DNA from: an uncultured Flavobacteriales bacterium
GTDB lineage: Bacteria > Bacteroidota > Bacteroidia > Flavobacteriales_D > Sanyastnellaceae
NCBI GenBank assembly: GCA_905478325.1
Contig: CAJQIB010000009.1
Location: 1-64,000, forward strand
Length of the DNA: 64,000 nt
Direction of reading: 5' to 3'
Shown: positions 1-8,298 of the stretch, piece after piece
Position numbering within the stretch: the stretch's first letter is position 1
Layout: each line of letters opens with the position of its first letter
The notes under the pieces: generated by a model
Databases searched by the model: none
What the model was told of the DNA's origin: nothing
The model's input: only the letters and a program-made list of their open reading frames with translations
Position numbers and translations under genes: made by a program

Positions 1-2395
1 CCAAGTTGGTCTGGCCATTGCCCTTGCCTTCGTGGCGCGTTATCTCAACGCCTGAACCGTAAGCGGCAAGCTGGACCGTTCCGCCCGACTCGGGGTTGGG
101 ACTGTGAGGCACTCCTGAATACGATCGAATGGATCCGACGGCTGCTTTTCGTGAGGCCTTGAATTGGATATCTTGTCCCGTGCCAAGATTCGCGTCATAC
201 GGACGGTAATCGTTGTATCCATATGCCAAAACCATGAAGTAGTAGGTCTTGTGGTTGACCAGCCGATTGTCTCCTTGTGCAAATGCGTCTGTAGTGACGC
301 TCATGCTATGGAAAATTCCGTTGTCCGCGCCGTCCGCTTCTAACGTAGGAACAGGGGTTCCCATGACCGCGTCGAAGGTGTAATTGATTACTTGGCTCAC
401 TCCATTTTGCAAATCGCATTGCGCGATCAGGCGCGACTTGTTGATGTCGCCCAAATCGGAAGGGCTGACCGTCTTATCCGAAAGCTGATACACTTTATAG
501 CCTTCAAAAACATAACTGCGTTCCTCGTCAGTGAGCACCGACCCATCTTCCAACTCCGTTGGTATGGAAGGATCCATCGCAGTGTATTCTTCCTGATAAT
601 TGTTCGAGATGGGGTTGTCATTGGTCAAGTACAAAATGAGCTCATTCTCCAACTCTTGAATGGAAATGTCCGGCGCATCAGGTCCAGAGACAATCTCGAA
701 ACAGTTGTCGAACAACGCTTGTGCTTTGTCATCCGCCAATCTCAAAAGCTCTACACTCTCAAACGGCTCTCCTCCTGTTGCACGGGCCCAAACCATGCCC
801 ACCGTAATGTTATTGAAGTCACCCGGCTCCAATGTAAATGGCCCTGCTGACTGCAAAAACAAGCGGTCACCCGCCGGATTCCCAGCTCCCACCTCCGTCC
901 ATGGTTCCACTCCGACTCCTGCGGTGCCCCACTGGTATGGATCCGTGTCACCAGGAAACATATAATCCGCTTCAATTTCCAAATTGGCCCCTGTCGCTGG
1001 GGTCAACCCATCTCCTCCATACGCCATGCGTTGACCATTCTTCCAGTATCCGCGCATGTAGTTGTAGTACTGCGCAGCCAAAGTCGGCTGGCCGTTGATT
1101 CCAAAATTCCAATTGTAATAGATGAACTTCCGCATTCCATAGCGCTCGTTGTCTTTGATCCCATCGCCGTATCCAATGCCGATGCCACTGTAAGGGATTC
1201 CCAAGGAGTCAATGGCATCGGTAAAGACCGTTGTCAGCGGGTTATCAATAGAATCTGAATCTTGGTACGGTCCTTCAAAAAAGTCCACTCCCATCGCCGG
1301 TGGATTGCTCCCGTATCCAATGGAATAACTCGTTGCTTCATCGAAGGCATCGCCATTGTAAGCGTACCCCAATCCGCGGCGCACATCCACTCCTACATAG
1401 TCATCTACGTGGCCTCCCAAGTCGCAATCCACCCATTGCGCGAAATACGTTTCCGTCAATGTTTGTGTTCCTTGGTTGATCACCACATAGTTGTAAAACT
1501 GCATGTTATTGACCTCATCGTTGGTCGAGAACGCAAAAGCCTGAGCGCGGATTTCCATGCCAATCGGCTCGCCTTGTGACTCCGAATGGATGTTGCCCTT
1601 GTCATTGAAAATCCAGTAGTACGTCTGATCTCCGTACAACGGAACGGGATCTTCACGACGACGCTCTGCACAATCGATTTCTTGCAGAAAATCGTACCAC
1701 GGATAATCTCCCGCTGAAGGATCATAAAACCCATTCGCATCATAATCCATGAACGGCGACAAGTAGAAATCTTGATTCAAACTCACATTTCCATGTGCCG
1801 GATAATCAAAGAAATAAGCGGGAATGCTGTACCCGTTGGGGAATTGCTCTTCCATGTCACATTCCGGATCCGCCGTGCAATCGAAATACTGGCGATGGCG
1901 CATCGCATCCGCTCGTTGTGAGATGGCAAATTTATCGTACTGTTCGCATACGGCTGGACCAACCTCGGCAGCCCCTGTGTTGGTCAATGGACCGGGCCAA
2001 AAGTCATTGCCTGTATTGCGGTAACGAACTGCCGCCAATTTCAATTGCTGATCCGGACTGATGCCTCCCATCCACAAAGCTCCTCCGTACACAACGGACA
2101 CCCCTTCTTCCTTGGGAACCATGAATGCACCCTTATCAATGGCTCGGTTGTACCACAGCGCTCCCGCATTTTCAATCAAAGCCCGCACATTGTTCCATTC
2201 CAAATCCCGCAATGCCGTTGCTGGCGCGCAAGCATCGGCCCGCGATTCACCCAAAACAGACTCGTGCGTTTTGGGGATGATGTAGCCTTTTTGAATGACA
2301 ACTTCCCCGTTTTCAATGGATGAAGCGTCAGTCAATTGAGCGCATGCAAATGCATAGCAGCAGGTTGCAAAAAATGTCAGGAAGAATCGAACCAT
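1..2395 (-). CDS. Large secreted hypothetical protein (3' end beyond window)
   Basis: Reading the minus strand from the ATG at 2395 gives 798 codons with no stop before base 1, so the gene is cut by the window edge. The N-terminus is a signal peptide (MVRFFLTFFATCCYAFACAQ) with likely cleavage after the Ala-Cys-Ala segment, so the product is exported. The rest is rich in Tyr, Asp, Gly and Asn, with repeated short aromatic motifs (WMGGISPDQQLKLAAVRYRN; YYFMVLAYGYNDYRPYD), typical of long Bacteroidota surface proteins that usually end in a T9SS sorting domain. The last residues before the edge read YGSGVEITRHEGKGNGQTNL. No catalytic domain is recognised, and the C-terminal sorting domain is expected but not visible. 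A weak promoter-like TAACTTGC lies about 40 bp upstream. It runs in the same direction as the AddA-like gene 87 bp upstream. Confidence 0.8.
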   Translation of the reverse strand, partial: MVRFFLTFFATCCYAFACAQLTDASSIENGEVVIQKGYIIPKTHESVLGESRADACAPATALRDLEWNNVRALIENAGALWYNRAIDKGAFMVPKEEGVSVVYGGALWMGGISPDQQLKLAAVRYRNTGNDFWPGPLTNTGAAEVGPAVCEQYDKFAISQRADAMRHRQYFDCTADPECDMEEQFPNGYSIPAYFFDYPAHGNVSLNQDFYLSPFMDYDANGFYDPSAGDYPWYDFLQEIDCAERRREDPVPLYGDQTYYWIFNDKGNIHSESQGEPIGMEIRAQAFAFSTNDEVNNMQFYNYVVINQGTQTLTETYFAQWVDCDLGGHVDDYVGVDVRRGLGYAYNGDAFDEATSYSIGYGSNPPAMGVDFFEGPYQDSDSIDNPLTTVFTDAIDSLGIPYSGIGIGYGDGIKDNERYGMRKFIYYNWNFGINGQPTLAAQYYNYMRGYWKNGQRMAYGGDGLTPATGANLEIEADYMFPGDTDPYQWGTAGVGVEPWTEVGAGNPAGDRLFLQSAGPFTLEPGDFNNITVGMVWARATGGEPFESVELLRLADDKAQALFDNCFEIVSGPDAPDISIQELENELILYLTNDNPISNNYQEEYTAMDPSIPTELEDGSVLTDEERSYVFEGYKVYQLSDKTVSPSDLGDINKSRLIAQCDLQNGVSQVINYTFDAVMGTPVPTLEADGADNGIFHSMSVTTDAFAQGDNRLVNHKTYYFMVLAYGYNDYRPYDANLGTGQDIQFKASRKAAVGSIRSYSGVPHSPNPESGGTVQLAAYGSGVEITRHEGKGNGQTNL

Positions 2396-2481
2396 GGGAG
2401 GGTGACTACGGCAGTTGATATTCAGTCGAGGAGCAAGTTACACAGACCCGCTCAAAACACACACTTCGAACGAATTATGTG

Positions 2482-5400
2482 TCAATCTACTGGAACGAGT
2501 ACCAAGTCTCGGGTATACAGCAGCCAACCGAACACCTTCTTGCCAGGCTCCATTTCCGCGATGGCGTCCATGTAGCTCTTCACCTGAAGATGGTGCTTCT
2601 TGTCTGGTGTTCCTGTTTTGTAGTCCAACACGTGCCAACCATCCTCAAGTTTCACCACACGATCTGGACGTCCAACTTCACCCGATGACAACCGCAGCGG
2701 CCGTTCAGCAAAACGGTGATCTACAGGCGCCTCAAAGAAACGTTTCCATTCCGCATGGAACAGCACGTCTTCCACTGCTTTCACAACCTCATCACGCTGC
2801 CCCGGATCCATGCCGAAGGAAGAGCCCAGTCTCGGTTGAATGTGATCCCAATCGGAGCGTTGTCCAACCTGAGCCAAGAGGCCGTGCACGGCGTTTCCGT
2901 AAGTCCGCTGGCTGAGGGCACCTCCCGGCATGGCTTCAGACCAAGAACCTTTGGGCCGAGCGACGATGGCGCGAATGGCTCCTCCCGCCTTTAAAGCCGT
3001 TTCCCGAATGGTCACTTGAGATTCCGCATTCCCCCGCTCCATCGCCTTGCGGTCACCAGTCCCCAAGCCCCACGTCCCGTCTCCTGCTTGCTCCGACGCA
3101 AACTCCTGTTCCAAGCTTTGCAGAAGCAATTGAGGCAAACTCTTTGGCCCTTCAGCATGAACGCCTTCCACTTCGAATTCGAGCAACACATCGAGCCGTT
3201 CGATTGGACGCGTTGAGGTCACATACGCCACATTCAATCCGTCGAGTAACGTGCGATCAATCTCCCGCTGCCGTTCCGTCCCCAATTCTGTGTCTTTTAA
3301 ATCAGAATCGCGGAGCAATGCCGCAGGCAGTCCATACTTTTTCTGATCCAATACCACGGGAAGTTCGTCTTTAAACGCGGCTATTTTATCGTGAACCATA
3401 GGGGCAATCACAATCGGGAAAGCCAAGCCTTTCGCCTTATGCGGCGTCATGATTTGAACGGCACCCTGAGCTCCACTGACACGAATGCTCCGCTTGTGAC
3501 CTCTACGGTCCCACGATTCAAGGAATGCCGGCAATCCAGATCTCCGCTGACCGCTCACTTCGTGAGCCAATTCCAACAATCCCTCCGCATAGGCTGGATG
3601 ACTTTTGCTCCAACCCAGTGCTTCAAAACAATGGCCAATAAGAGCCACCAACGGCTCTGCACTTCGTTCCTCCAATTTCAATTCAGGGACCAATTTCTTG
3701 AGCAAAGCCTCCGAGTGAATCACGCCACGTTCACGTTCTTGACCATCCGCCGTGACAAAGCGTTCGATCTCATGGTATTCCCACAACCACTTGGCTTCAT
3801 CCGTCTCAGGATGCAGCGCGGTGAAACACTGAAGAAAGTCAATGACGTGCACCTGGTTTAGGGGCTCCAAAATGCTGCGAAGCAGTGCGATCACCCCACG
3901 CGGTGCCGGGTGTCTCCCCAAGTGCAAACTTTCTGAAGTAAACGGGGTGATCCCGTGATCCAACAAGAATTGCGCGAGCGCTGCACCATCTCTGTTTTTG
4001 CGCATCAATACTGCGATATCCGAAAGCTTGAAATGTCCTTCTGAATCCGTGGCTTGGAATCGCATTTGGCCTTCCGTTTTTATCAACTGTCCACCGGTAT
4101 GCTTCAGAATTCTCTGCAGAACCCACTCATGCCGTTTCCGCTCTCGATCTTCCACTTTTTTATCCACCAAACATGTGGCATGCACGGCCCCTTCAAATTC
4201 CTTCATCGCCACTTGATCCGGAGCATCGTAAACCGACTGCAAATCGCTTGGAAGCATGCTCTGAATTCGCCTAAAAAGTCGATTGTTCCATGCGACAATG
4301 GCTTTCCCTGAGCGAAAATTATTTTCCAAGTTCAATGGCTTGGCACTTCGCTTCAAGGATTCTGCGGCTTCTAACAGCACAGGTCCCGGATTGTCAATCA
4401 AATTCGGCAAAGCTTGCAACTGCTCATAATTGCCATTGCGCCATCGGTAAATCGCTTGTTTTCCATCACCCACAACCATCCCCATGTGACGCGTAGATAA
4501 AATGTGTTCAAACAACTGCACCAAATTGTGCCACTGGGTGATGGACGTATCCTGAAACTCGTCGATAAAAATGTGCTGATATCGGTTGCCTAACCGTTCA
4601 AAAATGTAGGGCGCTGGATTGTCTCGCACCAAATCAGCAATCTCTCGATTCAACGAGGAGAGCAATCGCACATTGGATTCCACTTGTACTTCCTCCAACG
4701 CATCTCGAATCAATGCCAACGTTCCAATGAGACTCGCCCGTTCTTGAAGGTGAGCCAACAGCTTGTGTTTTTGCCCGGCTTCCCCTGTGTGCACAGACTC
4801 CCACGCATCGCGAACCGCCTCGAACACAGCGCCGAGACTTTCCAATGTTTCCAAAGTAGCTAGGGCTGTTTTGGCCTTCCCAAATCCAGCAGATTCAAAT
4901 TGAGTCGTCAATCGCACTCCGAGTGCCGCATCTCTCCCCTGACCCTTCGCCACTTTGGCAAGCCAACTCGGTAACGCTCCATGTGCAAAATCCGAAGCGG
5001 TCAATCCCGCATCTCGAATGGCCTTCTGGGCGTTTTTGGCCTTTTCAATCGGAACAGAAAAGGTTTCATTTAAATACGACTTGATTTCCTTGCGATACTG
5101 ACCAAAACGTTCTGTGGGCCATTCATCTGGAGGCAGAGCTCTTAAAACGGGCTGCATGTGTTCACGTGTGACCTGTTTTCCAAACTTCACCAACTGCGAT
5201 CGAAGCATCGCATTGCGCTCTTCATCGACTTGTTGACGCACAAACCCTTCCAACATGGAGGTGAGCGCTTCTTCACCAGGAAGACCCACCCGACTCAAAA
5301 CACGGCCCACAGCCTGATCGATCAACTGGTCCTCATCCAACTCAATTTGAAACGCTTCATCCCATTCCAAATCCCGGGCAAAACTTCGAACCAAGCGATT

Positions 5401-5754
5401 GACAAAACTATCAATGGTCATAACACCAAAGTCCTCGTAGCGAAAAAGCATGCTTTGACCCAGTGCTTTCGCTCGCCTTTGCATCTCATCAGGCGCTACA
5501 TCTAAAACCTCTTGGAGCATGTCAAACATGATCCCTTCACCTTCAGCTACAGCTTGCACGTCTCGAAGGACGCGGTCTTTCATTTCTTGTGCTGCCTTAT
5601 TTGTAAAGGTGATGGCCAGAATTTTCCTGAAGTAGGTTGGATCATCTACTTGCAAGCAACAGCGGAGATACTCTTGCACCAACCGAAAGGTTTTTCCTGA
5701 ACCCGCTGAGGCTCGAACAATCAGAAATTCAGGCTTTTGCTCGCTTGTTCTCAC
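2482..5754 (-). CDS. AddA/RecB-like UvrD-family helicase-nuclease
   Basis: Predicted ATP-dependent DNA helicase with a C-terminal nuclease domain, the AddA-like half of a double-strand-break repair enzyme (cytoplasmic). With the chosen start the protein is 1090 residues. Walker A is ASAGSGKT at residues 15-22. The UvrD Walker B/motif II, IFIDEFQDTS, is near residue 395. A PD-(D/E)XK nuclease motif, GRPDRVV followed by VLDYKTG, is near residue 1035. The frame is open upstream to an ATG at 5952, but that start would overlap most of the 5' end of the divergent MbnP gene and adds a low-quality extension. The GTG at 5754 puts the Walker motif 14 residues from the N-terminus, as in related proteins, and leaves a 100-bp divergent intergenic region. 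The likely partner (AddB-like) is 12 kb away at 17450. Start choice is inferred. Confidence 0.9.
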   Translation of the reverse strand: MRTSEQKPEFLIVRASAGSGKTFRLVQEYLRCCLQVDDPTYFRKILAITFTNKAAQEMKDRVLRDVQAVAEGEGIMFDMLQEVLDVAPDEMQRRAKALGQSMLFRYEDFGVMTIDSFVNRLVRSFARDLEWDEAFQIELDEDQLIDQAVGRVLSRVGLPGEEALTSMLEGFVRQQVDEERNAMLRSQLVKFGKQVTREHMQPVLRALPPDEWPTERFGQYRKEIKSYLNETFSVPIEKAKNAQKAIRDAGLTASDFAHGALPSWLAKVAKGQGRDAALGVRLTTQFESAGFGKAKTALATLETLESLGAVFEAVRDAWESVHTGEAGQKHKLLAHLQERASLIGTLALIRDALEEVQVESNVRLLSSLNREIADLVRDNPAPYIFERLGNRYQHIFIDEFQDTSITQWHNLVQLFEHILSTRHMGMVVGDGKQAIYRWRNGNYEQLQALPNLIDNPGPVLLEAAESLKRSAKPLNLENNFRSGKAIVAWNNRLFRRIQSMLPSDLQSVYDAPDQVAMKEFEGAVHATCLVDKKVEDRERKRHEWVLQRILKHTGGQLIKTEGQMRFQATDSEGHFKLSDIAVLMRKNRDGAALAQFLLDHGITPFTSESLHLGRHPAPRGVIALLRSILEPLNQVHVIDFLQCFTALHPETDEAKWLWEYHEIERFVTADGQERERGVIHSEALLKKLVPELKLEERSAEPLVALIGHCFEALGWSKSHPAYAEGLLELAHEVSGQRRSGLPAFLESWDRRGHKRSIRVSGAQGAVQIMTPHKAKGLAFPIVIAPMVHDKIAAFKDELPVVLDQKKYGLPAALLRDSDLKDTELGTERQREIDRTLLDGLNVAYVTSTRPIERLDVLLEFEVEGVHAEGPKSLPQLLLQSLEQEFASEQAGDGTWGLGTGDRKAMERGNAESQVTIRETALKAGGAIRAIVARPKGSWSEAMPGGALSQRTYGNAVHGLLAQVGQRSDWDHIQPRLGSSFGMDPGQRDEVVKAVEDVLFHAEWKRFFEAPVDHRFAERPLRLSSGEVGRPDRVVKLEDGWHVLDYKTGTPDKKHHLQVKSYMDAIAEMEPGKKVFGWLLYTRDLVLVPVD

Positions 5755-5854
5755 TTTTTCTTCAGAAATTGAGGGGGTTGTGCAACATCTTGCCAAATTA
5801 GGTGTCTTAAACTTGGAAGCCAACTTCGAGGAAATGAATTGCAAGCGATTAACG

Positions 5855-6625
5855 ATGAGAAAAACCCAGCGCCATGTGTGTGCATGGATTGCCCTGTGTT
5901 TTCTTGTAGGCCAAGGATGTACACAGGTGTGGTGGTGGAACAACGAGCCCATCCCTGGGACGTTTCGATTGGACGCTCAACTCGAGTGGAACGCCATGGT
6001 GACAGAACTTGGAGATGTGAATGTGGATCATCTCGGTCACACGCTCCGTCTGGACAATCTGCAGATGTACATCTCCGAGATGGAGCTGCGCGCCGAAAAC
6101 GGTGAATGGGAACCGATCGGCGATGTCGCGTTGCTCGATTTTAGCGTGCTCAAACCGCACATTTTGGCGCCTGTCCCAGCAGGTGAGTACGACGCCATAC
6201 GATTTGGTGTTGGCCTCCCTTCAGAAATCAATACGGACATGGACCCTGCCTCCTATCCCAATGACCATCCCCTAAGCGTTCCTGGATCGGCCGGCATGTT
6301 TTGGACCTGGTCTTCAGGCTATGTTTTCGTCAAATATGAAGGGAAATTCGCCGCGGAACCCGGACAACCGCTCCTCGAGCCGCTGTCCTACCATTGCGGA
6401 ACGGACGGTAGTTTCCGCTCGGTCATGCTTGAATTTGAAGAGCCTCTCCTCATCCAATCCAGAGAACTCACGGTTCAAGAACTGGTGTTCGATGCGGCTT
6501 TGGCATTGGTTGGTGCAGCCGATAGCATTGACATTGTTGCAGATCCGATAACGCACAACGCATCCGGTACAACCTTAGGCGGCCGCATCATGGATCTCAT
6601 AGACGACGCGTGGTCCTTGCGATGA
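5855..6625 (+). CDS. MbnP-family copper-binding lipoprotein
   Basis: 256-residue predicted lipoprotein of the MbnP family, periplasmic copper-binding proteins paired with the di-haem enzyme MbnH. A lipoprotein signal ends in VGQGC, giving lipidated Cys22. The body carries family-like segments: LDNLQMYISEMEL, PAGEYDAIRFGVGLP and MFWTWSSGYVFVKYEG. In characterised MbnP a tryptophan is oxidised to kynurenine by MbnH and contributes to copper binding. The Trp residues in the last motif are the natural candidates here, but which one is inference. Start 5855 is chosen because it begins the signal peptide; the in-frame ATG at 5834 is possible. A near-match promoter box (TAAACTTG, 5808-5815) lies upstream. 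The stop overlaps the start of the MbnH gene (ATGA), so the two are translationally coupled. It is divergent from the AddA-like gene. Confidence 0.82.
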   Translation: MRKTQRHVCAWIALCFLVGQGCTQVWWWNNEPIPGTFRLDAQLEWNAMVTELGDVNVDHLGHTLRLDNLQMYISEMELRAENGEWEPIGDVALLDFSVLKPHILAPVPAGEYDAIRFGVGLPSEINTDMDPASYPNDHPLSVPGSAGMFWTWSSGYVFVKYEGKFAAEPGQPLLEPLSYHCGTDGSFRSVMLEFEEPLLIQSRELTVQELVFDAALALVGAADSIDIVADPITHNASGTTLGGRIMDLIDDAWSLR

Positions 6626-7752
6626 TGCGTTCTCGGCAACTACATCAACAAACGTGGATTCTCTGGATCCTTGTATTGGCCTGCTTGACAAGTTGTGAAC
6701 GCTGTCAAGAAGCCGAGTGCGAAGGGGCGGACTGCAACCCAGCGGCCACACCCTATGTGCTTGATATTCCTCCATTTTTTCCTCCGATGGACATTCCCGC
6801 GGACAATCCGTTGACCGTGGAAGGCGTGCATCTCGGGCGTATGCTTTTTTGGGAAAAGTCCCTTTCTCAGGACGGAAGCATGAGTTGCGGCAGCTGCCAT
6901 CTTCCTGAGCATGGGTTTTCCGACCCGAGCCCATACAGCACAGGCATAACAGGCGCTCAGGGACTTCGAAACGCCATGGCTTTGATCAACATCGGCTGGG
7001 CCTCCAACTATTTTTGGGACGGCCGGGGGGCTTCGCTGGAAGAGCAGATTCTCGAACCGGTTTCCCATCCCGATGAAATGGCGATGCCCTGGCCCGACGC
7101 CGTCGCGCAATTGCAAGCTTCCACTGAGCCTGTCGATTATCCAAACCTGTTCCTCAAAGCTTTTGGAACAGCTGAAATCAACTCCGAATTGACCACAAAG
7201 GCCATCGCTCAATTCTTGCGAACGATGATCTCAGCCGATTCCAAATTCGATCAGTGGAGGAGAGGCGAAACGTCGTTGAGTGATGAGGAGTTTGCAGGGT
7301 ATGAGATTTTCCTGCGTGAAGGCGGCGATCCAGAAACCACTCCCGGCGGTCAGTTTGGAGGGGACTGCTTCCATTGCCATGGTGAAGCCGGACTGCAGTT
7401 CAGTGATTATTTATTCCGAAACAATGGCCTGGACAGCACGTTTGTCAATGATGCTGGTCTTGCTGGTGTTACCGGAATGCCTTTGGATTCAGGTCGGTTC
7501 AAAACGCCAACCTTGCGAAACGTCTCACTGACAGCACCTTACATGCATGATGGCCGTTTCACCACACTGGAAGAAGTCTTGGACCACTACAATACAGGAG
7601 GCGTACCTTCGTCAACGATAGACCCCTTTATGAAATATACCACCGGGGGACTCGCTCTCAGTCCTGTTCAAAAAACTCACCTTCTGGCTTTTCTTGAAAC
7701 TCTGACGGATACGTCATTCATAGCGGCTAGTCAATTCCAAGATCCACATTGA
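6622..7752 (+). CDS. Di-haem cytochrome c peroxidase family protein (MbnH-like)
   Basis: 376-residue di-haem protein of the cytochrome c peroxidase/MauG/MbnH superfamily. It is exported as a lipoprotein: a hydrophobic signal ends in LTSC. Two CXXCH haem c sites are visible, CGSCH at residues 89-93 and CFHCH at 249-253. Family motifs LGRMLFWEKSLS, NYFWDGRGASLEEQ, RFKTPTLRNVSLTAPYMHDG and LEEVLDHYN are all present. Because the preceding gene encodes an MbnP-like protein and the two overlap by ATGA, this is most likely MbnH, which oxidises a Trp of MbnP using peroxide-level oxidants. A generic peroxidase role is the alternative. Starts at 6622 or 6625 are equally possible. The stop codon overlaps the TTG start of the downstream YkgJ gene. 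Confidence 0.88.
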   Translation: MMRSRQLHQQTWILWILVLACLTSCERCQEAECEGADCNPAATPYVLDIPPFFPPMDIPADNPLTVEGVHLGRMLFWEKSLSQDGSMSCGSCHLPEHGFSDPSPYSTGITGAQGLRNAMALINIGWASNYFWDGRGASLEEQILEPVSHPDEMAMPWPDAVAQLQASTEPVDYPNLFLKAFGTAEINSELTTKAIAQFLRTMISADSKFDQWRRGETSLSDEEFAGYEIFLREGGDPETTPGGQFGGDCFHCHGEAGLQFSDYLFRNNGLDSTFVNDAGLAGVTGMPLDSGRFKTPTLRNVSLTAPYMHDGRFTTLEEVLDHYNTGGVPSSTIDPFMKYTTGGLALSPVQKTHLLAFLETLTDTSFIAASQFQDPH

Positions 7753-8252
7753 AGTTAGAACTCGAGGAGCAGCTTGCTTGGTCCAAAAAATACCGCTGGA
7801 AGGTTCATGCGCTGTTCGCGCGATGGATGCGCAAACCCCCTCGTGACTTGGACGCCATCTTTCATGAGCGGCACGATGAAGTCTTTGAAGAAGTGGATTG
7901 TCTGGATTGCGCGCATTGCTGCAGAACAACGAGTCCTATATTCAAAGTGCGGGACATCGAACGGATTTCCAAGTCCCTTCGGATGAAAATCGGTGCATTC
8001 AGTCGTCAGTATTTGAAAATGGATGATGAAGGAGATTGGGTTTTGCAAAAGTCCCCCTGCTCTTTTTTGGATGAAGGGACCAACTCTTGCACCATTTATG
8101 ACGTGCGTCCACAGGCGTGTGTCGAATATCCACACACCGACCGAAAACAGATGTCTGGCATCTTGGCGATTACAGAAGAAAATGCGCACGTTTGCCCAGC
8201 GGTGTCAAGCATGGTTCAAAAAATTCTAGAGGCGGGAGGAGGCAAAAAATAA
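7749..8252 (+). CDS. YkgJ-family cysteine cluster protein
   Basis: 167-residue protein of the YkgJ/UPF0153 family, which holds a zinc or iron-sulfur centre through conserved cysteines. Visible motifs are DCLDCAHCCRTTSPIF, SPCSFLDEGTNSCTIYDVRP and ACVEYPHTDR, together giving the usual cysteine set. No export signal is seen, so it is cytoplasmic. The start is a TTG that overlaps the TGA of the MbnH gene. No in-frame ATG lies nearby that would keep the conserved N-terminal helix (EEQLAWSKKYRWKVHALF). Overlap with MbnH suggests co-transcription, but the family is widespread and its exact activity is unknown, so a role in MbnP/MbnH maturation is only a possibility. Confidence 0.85.
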   Translation: MKLELEEQLAWSKKYRWKVHALFARWMRKPPRDLDAIFHERHDEVFEEVDCLDCAHCCRTTSPIFKVRDIERISKSLRMKIGAFSRQYLKMDDEGDWVLQKSPCSFLDEGTNSCTIYDVRPQACVEYPHTDRKQMSGILAITEENAHVCPAVSSMVQKILEAGGGKK

Positions 8253-8298
8253 CCTCGTTTTTCTGTAACCCCACGGATTCTTATGCGTAAAAAGCGGT

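Noticed and set aside
392-850. 152-codon plus-strand open frame near the left edge
   Set aside because: It lies opposite the open secreted-protein gene that runs from 2395 to the left edge; composition fits an antisense shadow.
3391-3861. 156-codon plus-strand open frame
   Set aside because: Antisense to the AddA-like helicase, which has all motifs intact.
5777-5786. Short inverted repeat GTTG-TG-CAAC between AddA-like and MbnP genes
   Set aside because: Arms of only 4 bp; not distinguishable from chance.
5755-5952. N-terminal extension of the AddA-like protein to the ATG at 5952
   Set aside because: It overlaps the start and signal peptide of the divergent MbnP-like gene and adds no conserved sequence; GTG 5754 is preferred.
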